Program-made: the position numbers and the translations under genes | Part shown: positions 5,428-9,954 of the stretch, piece by piece | How the letters are laid out: each line of letters begins with the position of its first letter | Numbering within the stretch: the first letter of the stretch is position 1 | Source of the DNA: Deltaproteobacteria bacterium | Lineage (GTDB): Bacteria; UBA10199; 2-02-FULL-44-16 | Length of the DNA stretch: 9,954 bases | NCBI GenBank assembly: GCA_016203825.1 | Contig: JACQMA010000083.1 | Location: 1 to 9,954 of the forward strand | Direction: 5' to 3' | The notes under the pieces: model-generated | Database searches by the model: none | What the model saw: only the letters and a program-made list of their open reading frames with translations | What the model was told of the DNA's origin: nothing

Positions 5428-7589
5428 AAAACGCAATTGGCCAGTCGGTTGTGCGTCGCGAGGGGCGGGAAAAGGTCACGGGACAGGCGAAGTACGTCGA
5501 TGATCTTTCTTTCCCCGGGATGATCTTTGGCGCCACGGTTCGAAGCTCCGTCCCCCGAGGACGAATTCGCACCATCTCTTTTGAAGGCACGATTCCCTGG
5601 AATGAATTTGTCATTGTCACGGCGAAAGATGTCCCTGGGAAAAACATCGTCGCCCTCATCGAACACGACCAGCCCTATCTCGCCGATGGCATGGTGAACC
5701 ATCCCGAAGAGGCGATTGTCCTCCTCGCGCATCCCGATAAATATCTTCTCGAAGAAGCGCGCCGCCATGTTCGAATTGAGATCGATCCTTTGCCTGCGAT
5801 TTTCACGATCGAAGATTCGCTCGCCCAAAAAGAAATCGTGTGGGGGAAAGATAATGTCCAAAAATCATTTCTTATTGAAACGGGGAACATGAAGGATGCG
5901 TGGACAAACGGTCATGTCGTTGTTGAAGGTGCGTATGAGACCGGGGCCCAGGAACAACTCTACATTGAACCGCAAGGGATGATTGCGGTGGCGAATCCGG
6001 CGGATGGCGTGACAGTGCGGGGATCGCTGCAGTGCCCCTTTTATATTCACAAGGCGCTCATCGAACTCTTCGCCCTGCCCCCTGAAAAAATTCGTGTCAT
6101 TCAAACAGAGACGGGCGGCGGTTTTGGCGGCAAGGAAGAATATCCAACGATCATTGCGGGACATGCGGCACTGCTGGCATGGAAATCGGGAAGGCCGGTG
6201 AAAATAATTTACGACCGCGCCGAAGACATGGTGGCGACGACGAAGCGACATCCGTCCCGAACGAAAATCAAAACGGCTGTGGATAAACAGGGAAAACTCA
6301 CGGCCATGAATATCGATTTTGTCATCGATGGCGGCGCGTACGTAACGCTCTCGCCGGTGGTGCTCTCGCGCGGGACGCTGCATTCGTTTGGCCCCTACGC
6401 GTGTCCGAATGTGAAGATTACCTCGAAGGCGGTTGCAACGAATACGCCGCCCCATGGTGCGTTCCGCGGATTTGGTGCGCCGCAGAGTCTCTTTGCGATC
6501 GAGCGTCACATGGATCGTGTGGCGCGAAAGGTTGGTCTTTCCCCCGATGAGTTTCGTCGTCGTAATTTCTTAAGCGATGGCAAGACGATGCCGACGGGAC
6601 AGATTGTTCGAGACGGCGTCGATCTCTCCGCCCTTCTCGATCGTGCCTTGGAGCTTTCCCACTTTCACGACAAGCGTCGACGCTTCGCGCGTGAGAATAC
6701 AACGAGTGCGATCAAAAAAGGAATGGGACTCGCGACGTTTATGCACGGTGCCGGTTTTACGGGATCGGGAGAGGCGTATCTTGCTTCCATTGTTGCGATC
6801 GAAGCCACGAAAGAAGGTATCGTGCGCGTCCTTACCTCGTCGACGGAGATTGGTCAGGGGAAAAACACCGTCTTTGCCCAGATCGTGGCAGAGACGTTAC
6901 GCATTCCCATCGATCGCATTGAGGTCACGATGCCGGACACCGCAATCGTTCCGAATAGTGGTCCAACGGTTGCGTCGCGCACGGCGATGGTGGTGGGGGG
7001 CTTGGTTGCCGAGGCCGCGAAGAACCTCAAAGAACTTTTGAAGAAGAAGGACATCCACTTTCCCGTGAAAGTTACGGCGCAGTATCAGCAACCAAAAGAT
7101 ATTTCGTTTGATGACAAGACCTATCGCGGCGACGCCTACGGGACGTACGCGTGGGCCGTGTATGTCGCCGAGGTGAGCGTCGACACCGTGACCTACGAGG
7201 CGCACGTTGACGATTTTGTGGCAGTGCAGGAAATCGGCAAGGTCCTCAATCCCACCCTGGCATCTGGCCAGATCGAAGGCGGCGTTGCGCAGGCGATTGG
7301 GATGGTACTTTATGAAAAAGTAGAATGGAAAGAGGGTCGCATGGTGAATGGCCAGATGACGAATTACATCATGCCGACGTCGGTCGATGTCCCGCCGATC
7401 CGTGTCTTTTTCGAAGGGGTTCCCTATCGCCACAGCCCCACCGGGGCAAAAGGCATTGGCGAACTTCCGATGGACGGGCCGGCCCCGGCGATTCTCAATG
7501 CGATTGAAGACGCGATCGGAGTTTCGATCAACAAGATTCCGTGTCTTCCGGAGGATATTCTGGAAGCAATGGAGAGAAGCCGTGCCTAA
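5421..7589 (+). CDS. Xanthine oxidase-family hydroxylase, molybdopterin-binding large subunit
   Basis: Catalytic subunit of a molybdenum hydroxylase that would insert water-derived oxygen into an N-heterocycle or aldehyde, 722 residues. The N-terminal a/b-hammerhead domain begins at TGQAKYVDDLSFPGM (20-34). Cofactor-domain motifs are YIEPQG (181-186), TGGGFGGKEE (231-240), PHGAFRGFGAPQ (344-355), IGQGKNT (477-483) and NSGPTVASRT (512-521), and the catalytic glutamate is E681 in GAKGIGE (675-681). The active-site cysteine loop AYRCSFR of true CO dehydrogenases is absent, and AFRGF matches the xanthine/aldehyde oxidase type. The protein is shorter than the usual 750-800 residues: the stretch between KNLKELLKKK (534-543) and DKTYRGDAYGTYAWA (565-579) appears compact, and GKVLNP (606-611) follows VQE where most relatives have a D-x-G. 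The ATG at 5421 fits family N-termini but lacks a ribosome site. The next gene overlaps by eight bases. The family is sure; the substrate is unknown. Confidence 0.93.
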   Translation: MAENAIGQSVVRREGREKVTGQAKYVDDLSFPGMIFGATVRSSVPRGRIRTISFEGTIPWNEFVIVTAKDVPGKNIVALIEHDQPYLADGMVNHPEEAIVLLAHPDKYLLEEARRHVRIEIDPLPAIFTIEDSLAQKEIVWGKDNVQKSFLIETGNMKDAWTNGHVVVEGAYETGAQEQLYIEPQGMIAVANPADGVTVRGSLQCPFYIHKALIELFALPPEKIRVIQTETGGGFGGKEEYPTIIAGHAALLAWKSGRPVKIIYDRAEDMVATTKRHPSRTKIKTAVDKQGKLTAMNIDFVIDGGAYVTLSPVVLSRGTLHSFGPYACPNVKITSKAVATNTPPHGAFRGFGAPQSLFAIERHMDRVARKVGLSPDEFRRRNFLSDGKTMPTGQIVRDGVDLSALLDRALELSHFHDKRRRFARENTTSAIKKGMGLATFMHGAGFTGSGEAYLASIVAIEATKEGIVRVLTSSTEIGQGKNTVFAQIVAETLRIPIDRIEVTMPDTAIVPNSGPTVASRTAMVVGGLVAEAAKNLKELLKKKDIHFPVKVTAQYQQPKDISFDDKTYRGDAYGTYAWAVYVAEVSVDTVTYEAHVDDFVAVQEIGKVLNPTLASGQIEGGVAQAIGMVLYEKVEWKEGRMVNGQMTNYIMPTSVDVPPIRVFFEGVPYRHSPTGAKGIGELPMDGPAPAILNAIEDAIGVSINKIPCLPEDILEAMERSRA
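7571..7576 (+). promoter_or_regulatory. Shine-Dalgarno for the GTG start of the 2Fe-2S subunit
   Basis: GGAGAG lies inside the large-subunit gene, five bases before the GTG at 7582. It decides the start: the frame is open for 195 bases further upstream, but only in overlap with conserved large-subunit sequence. Confidence 0.7.
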
Positions 7590-8079
7590 ACAAATCATCA
7601 CGTGCACAATCAACGGTCAGTCGCAGCGCCTCGACGCCCATCCCATGTCGCGCCTCCTTGATGTCCTGCGCGAGCACGGACTCACCGGGACCAAAGAAGG
7701 ATGCGGCGAAGGCGAGTGCGGGGCGTGCTCGATTTTTTTCAACGGCCGAGTGGTGAATAGTTGTCTCGTGCCAGCACTCCAGGCAGAAGGTGCCACGATG
7801 ACGACGATTGAAGGGATTGCGAACGGAGAACAGCTCCACGCGGTGCAGGAGGCGTTTCTGAAATACGGTGGCGCGCAGTGCGGAATTTGTACGCCCGGCA
7901 TGATCATGGCGGCGGTGGCCCTCCTCAAGGAAAAACCGAATCCTACCGAAGCGGATATTCGTGAAGGACTTGCCGGGAATCTTTGTCGCTGCACGGGGTA
8001 CATGAAAATTTTTGAATCGGTCATGCGTGTATTTAAAGGAAAGGGGACAGATCTCGAAGAGACCTGTCCCCACAAATAA
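7582..8079 (+). CDS. Xanthine oxidase-family hydroxylase, 2Fe-2S small subunit
   Basis: Electron-transfer subunit with two [2Fe-2S] clusters, carrying electrons from the molybdenum site to the FAD subunit. The product is 165 residues. A plant-type ferredoxin domain has C41, C46, C49 and C61 (EGCGEGECGAC; NSCLVPA). A helical domain has C100, C103, C135 and C137 (AQCGICTPGM; LAGNLCRCTGY). All eight ligands are present. The start is GTG with a Shine-Dalgarno, overlapping the large-subunit gene by eight bases, and the FAD subunit starts two bases after the stop, so the three subunits are probably co-translated. Oddity: after the normal end of the domain (IFESVMRVFKGK), residues 155-163 (GTDLEETCP) are encoded by a palindromic repeat, and the stop follows two codons later. 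The extra tail adds a ninth cluster-unrelated cysteine, C162. Confidence 0.95.
   Translation: MPKQIITCTINGQSQRLDAHPMSRLLDVLREHGLTGTKEGCGEGECGACSIFFNGRVVNSCLVPALQAEGATMTTIEGIANGEQLHAVQEAFLKYGGAQCGICTPGMIMAAVALLKEKPNPTEADIREGLAGNLCRCTGYMKIFESVMRVFKGKGTDLEETCPHK
8043..8071. repeat. Palindromic element at the 3' end of the 2Fe-2S subunit gene, ends GGGGACAG/CTGTCCCC
   Basis: Perfect 8-bp arms GGGGACAG (8043-8050) and CTGTCCCC (8064-8071). After one A/C mismatch come four more pairs (TCTC, 8052-8055, with GAGA, 8059-8062) around a GAA loop. It encodes the last residues of the small subunit, GTDLEETCP, and ends nine bases before the ATG of the FAD subunit. By my reading all six frames across it are free of stop codons. 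No T-run follows, so it is not a typical terminator, and an operon gene starts immediately after it. Ends of this kind resemble REP-like palindromes associated with IS200-type (RAYT) transposases; that comparison is from memory and unchecked. It differs in sequence from the palindromes at 1200 and 9928. Confidence 0.75.
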
Positions 8080-8080
8080 A

Positions 8081-8947
8081 ATGAGATCCTACGTCCCAAA
8101 CTTCGAGATGATCACCCCCAAAAACCTGGATGAAGCGCTGACCCTTCTTGCCGATCGAGCGGCTGGTTGGAAACCATGTGCCGGCGGGACCGACCTCATG
8201 GTCCTCTTTGAAGCAGGAAAATTAAACCACACGAAGTTTGTCAACATCGCCGCCCTCACCGAACTCCACGGCATTGAAGAACGGTCTGATGCAATCGAGA
8301 TCAAGGCCCTCACGACGTATACGGACATCCTCAAGCATGCAACGATCCAACGCGAATTTCCTTCGCTTGTGACCGCGGCGGCGCTCACGGGTGCTGTGGC
8401 AATTCAAAATCGCGGAACGATTGGCGGAAATATCGTCAACGCCTCGCCCGCTGCCGATTCCCCGCCCGCGCTGCTCGCGTATGATGCGCAGGTGGAACTT
8501 ATTTCGGTGAAGGGCGTGCGCCGCTTGGCGTACGCCGATTTTCACAAGGGGTATAAACAGATGGACCTGCAGCCCGGCGAACTCCTGAAATCTGTTCTCC
8601 TCCCGCGCACGCACGCCGAGCTCCATCATTATTATCGAAAAGTGGGGACGCGAAGGGCCCAGGCGATTTCAAAGGTGTGTTTTTGTGGAGTGGTGGAACG
8701 AGAGGACAGAATAAAAAATATTCGCATTGCCCTTGGCAGCGTTGCACCCATTCCACTGCGTGCACGCCGCACCGAAACCTTTTTGATCGGGAAACAGCTC
8801 TCATCAAAAATAATCGATGAAGCAAAAAAAATCATCGATCAGGAGATTTCGCCGATCGACGATATTCGTTCGACGGCGAAGTATCGAAGGCGGGTGACGC
8901 AGAACTTGTTGGAGGAATTTTTGTGTGGAACTGGCTCGACAAATTAA
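8081..8947 (+). CDS. Xanthine oxidase-family hydroxylase, FAD-binding medium subunit
   Basis: CoxM-type subunit of 288 residues, the usual length, that takes electrons from the 2Fe-2S subunit and hands them to an external acceptor such as NAD, quinone or oxygen. It starts PNFEMITPKNLDEALTLL, typical of the family. FAD-binding motifs are CAGGTDLMV (33-41) and RGTIGGNIVNASPAADSPPA (111-130). The C-terminal CO-dehydrogenase flavoprotein domain includes HHYYRKVGTRRAQAISKV. There is no Shine-Dalgarno before the ATG at 8081: that position is taken by the palindrome at 8043-8071. The start lies two bases after the small-subunit stop, so termination-reinitiation probably drives its translation. The 3' end overlaps xdhC by 25 bases. 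Confidence 0.94.
   Translation: MRSYVPNFEMITPKNLDEALTLLADRAAGWKPCAGGTDLMVLFEAGKLNHTKFVNIAALTELHGIEERSDAIEIKALTTYTDILKHATIQREFPSLVTAAALTGAVAIQNRGTIGGNIVNASPAADSPPALLAYDAQVELISVKGVRRLAYADFHKGYKQMDLQPGELLKSVLLPRTHAELHHYYRKVGTRRAQAISKVCFCGVVEREDRIKNIRIALGSVAPIPLRARRTETFLIGKQLSSKIIDEAKKIIDQEISPIDDIRSTAKYRRRVTQNLLEEFLCGTGSTN
8911..8916 (+). promoter_or_regulatory. Shine-Dalgarno for the GTG start of xdhC
   Basis: GGAGGA, six bases before the GTG at 8923 and inside the FAD-subunit gene. It supports the overlapping GTG start; the encoded WNWLDKLTELKQQG is a normal XdhC N-terminus. Confidence 0.75.
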
Positions 8948-9735
8948 CTGAGCTGAAACAGCAAGGCACGTCGTGTGCCCTGGTGACGATCGTCGAGAAT
9001 CGCGGCTCGTCCCCGCGCGAGGCGGGTGCCAAGATGGTCGTCCTGCCCGATGGAACATTTTTCGGAACCATCGGTGGCGGCAATTTGGAACACCAAGCGC
9101 TCCTCGATGCGAAGGCCTGTCTTGAAGAACGAGCGCCGAAGCGCATTCGCTATGTCCTTTGTCGTAAACTCGGTCAGTGTTGCGGCGGGGTCGTGGAGGT
9201 TTTTATGGACATCATGAATACGGAACCGCTTGCGTATATCTTTGGCGCAGGACACGTGGGTCAGGCCTTGGCGCGCGCGTTGAGTGGAACGCCGTTTGCC
9301 ACGCACCTCATTGACGATCGCGTCGAATGGATCAACGCCGATCACCTTCCCGCAGACGTCGCGCGTCACGAATCATCGTGGGAGGCGTTCGTGGAAAAAG
9401 CGACGTGGGATGATGAGCGGACCTCTGCGATCGTTATGACTTACAGTCATGATCGCGATCGTAACATCATTGAAGCGATCACCAAGCTTCCAGCGCGCTT
9501 CATTGGTCTCATTGGGAGTAAAAATAAGTGGCTCGAGTTTCAATTACGACTTCGCGACAAAGGGATTTCGCCAGAGAAACTCGCTCGCGTTCGTTGTCCG
9601 ATTGGTCTCGATATCGGCGGAAAATCTCCGCAAGAAGTGGCACTCAGCATCGCCGCCGAACTTGTGCAGCTTCACCATCAGTCCCTTCGACAACCACGAA
9701 CGCTACGGTGTGAAGAACGAAGCGTCGTTGCCTAG
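8923..9735 (+). CDS. xdhC: XdhC-family molybdenum-cofactor maturation protein
   Basis: XdhC proteins bind the molybdenum cofactor, promote its sulfuration with a cysteine desulfurase, and deliver it to the large subunit of xanthine dehydrogenase-type enzymes. They are not part of the finished enzyme. The product is 270 residues, a normal length. The N-terminal XdhC domain has NRGSSPREAGAKM (26-38), GTIGGGNLE (48-56) and LGQCCGG (83-89), the twin-cysteine motif. The C-terminal Rossmann domain has IFGAGHVGQALA (106-117), MTYSHDRD (172-179), FIGLIGSK (193-200) and CPIGLDIGGKSPQEVALSIA (225-244). The GTG start overlaps the FAD-subunit gene by 25 bases and has its own strong ribosome site. Its presence supports a sulfurated (Mo=S) cofactor in the neighbouring hydroxylase, unlike the Mo-Cu site of CO dehydrogenase. 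Confidence 0.94.
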   Translation: MWNWLDKLTELKQQGTSCALVTIVENRGSSPREAGAKMVVLPDGTFFGTIGGGNLEHQALLDAKACLEERAPKRIRYVLCRKLGQCCGGVVEVFMDIMNTEPLAYIFGAGHVGQALARALSGTPFATHLIDDRVEWINADHLPADVARHESSWEAFVEKATWDDERTSAIVMTYSHDRDRNIIEAITKLPARFIGLIGSKNKWLEFQLRLRDKGISPEKLARVRCPIGLDIGGKSPQEVALSIAAELVQLHHQSLRQPRTLRCEERSVVA

Positions 9736-9737
9736 GT

Positions 9738-9954
9738 ATGCTTTCCTTCCCCCTCATCATTCTTGCGGCGGGGGCTTCCACACGGATGGGAATGCCGAAG
9801 GGGTTGATAGAAGTTGAGGGAAAACCGTGGATCATCAAACAGCTTGATGATTTTGCGGCAGTCGGGGGGAAGGATGTCGTGGTGGTTTTGGGATACGATG
9901 CGGAGAAATATGTGGAATGTATTGAACGTAGGGGCACGGCATGCCGTGCCCCTA
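9738..9954 (+). CDS. MobA/MocA-type molybdenum-cofactor nucleotidyltransferase, N-terminal part (3' end outside window)
   Basis: The first 72 residues are visible; the family is about 190-210. The nucleotide-binding signature LAAGASTRMGMPKGLIEVEG (residues 9-28) has the usual LAAGxSxRMGxxK form, followed by IIKQLDDFAAVGGKDVVVVLGYDAE, typical of the Rossmann-like NTP-transferase fold. It starts two bases after the xdhC stop. Next to xdhC and hydroxylase genes the best reading is MocA, which adds CMP to molybdopterin to make the MCD form used by bacterial xanthine oxidase-family enzymes. MobA (GMP) is less likely in this context but not excluded. Oddity: residues E66-P72 (ERRGTACRAP region) are encoded largely by a perfect palindrome that runs to the window end, in the loop after the first helix-strand units. 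Whether the frame stays open past it cannot be seen here. Confidence 0.85.
   Translation, partial: MLSFPLIILAAGASTRMGMPKGLIEVEGKPWIIKQLDDFAAVGGKDVVVVLGYDAEKYVECIERRGTACRAP
9928..9954. repeat. Palindromic element inside the MocA-like gene, ends GTAGGGGC/GCCCCTA, cut by window end
   Basis: Perfect 26-base palindrome from 9929 to 9954: arm TAGGGGCACGGCA (9929-9941) followed directly by its reverse complement TGCCGTGCCCCTA. With G9928, the left end GTAGGGGC is identical to that of the serB element at 1200, and the sequence predicts that the next base beyond the window is C. It is read as R-R-G-T-A-C-R-A-P in the nucleotidyltransferase frame. This is a different frame from the serB copy, relative to the shared ends. 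Confidence 0.8.

Noticed and set aside
7435..7447. GCCCC/GGGGC inverted repeat
   Set aside because: It encodes the conserved S-P-T-G-A-K before the catalytic GIGE motif; explained by protein constraint, and it lacks the ends of the other palindromes.
7478..7487. GGGCCGGCCC palindrome
   Set aside because: Very short and encodes conserved D-G-P-A-P-A in the large subunit; no second copy seen.
5421..8947. Carbon monoxide dehydrogenase (CoxLSM)
   Set aside because: The subunit set is alike, but the CO-specific loop AYRCSFR is missing, AFRGF is present and xdhC is adjacent, all pointing to a sulfurated xanthine/aldehyde oxidase-type enzyme.

Overview
The window is densely packed bacterial chromosome, about half G+C, read with the standard bacterial code. 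It carries ten genes, two of them on the minus strand. No tRNA, rRNA, CRISPR array, transposase or phage gene was seen. The gene content (HemY-type haem enzyme, two-ACT SerB, an XdhC-matured molybdenum hydroxylase) suggests a free-living heterotroph. I cannot assign a phylum from these 10 kb.

Region 1 (1-2231, plus strand): the 3' part of a HemY-type porphyrinogen oxidase gene, cut by the window edge, overlaps by four bases (ATGA) a long phosphoserine phosphatase gene, serB. Region 2 (2234-3448, minus strand): an unrecognised 225-residue soluble protein that converges on serB with a two-base gap, and upstream of it a small four-helix membrane protein resembling the CmpB/'ABC transporter type IV' family. 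Region 3 (3508-9954, plus strand): a tightly spaced run that looks like one operon. It encodes a GlcD-type FAD-linked oxidase, a YdcZ-type DMT membrane protein, the large (molybdopterin), small (2Fe-2S) and medium (FAD) subunits of a xanthine oxidase-family hydroxylase, XdhC, and the start of a MobA/MocA-type nucleotidyltransferase cut by the window end.

In region 3 the three hydroxylase subunits form an electron path from Mo to 2Fe-2S to FAD. XdhC and the nucleotidyltransferase would supply and finish the molybdenum cofactor. The large subunit has the xanthine/aldehyde oxidase-type motif AFRGF rather than the CO-dehydrogenase active-site loop, so the likely job is hydroxylation of an N-heterocycle or aldehyde. 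The substrate cannot be read from the sequence.

The most unusual signal is three short GC-rich palindromes that all lie inside protein-coding sequence without breaking the frame. Two share the ends GTAGGGGC/GCCCCTAC: one in the first ACT domain of serB (1200-1227), one in the nucleotidyltransferase gene at the window end (9928-9954). The third has different ends, GGGGACAG/CTGTCCCC (8043-8071), and supplies the C-terminal tail of the 2Fe-2S subunit. They look like small mobile palindromic elements tolerated as extra peptide, comparable in principle to the Rickettsia palindromic elements.
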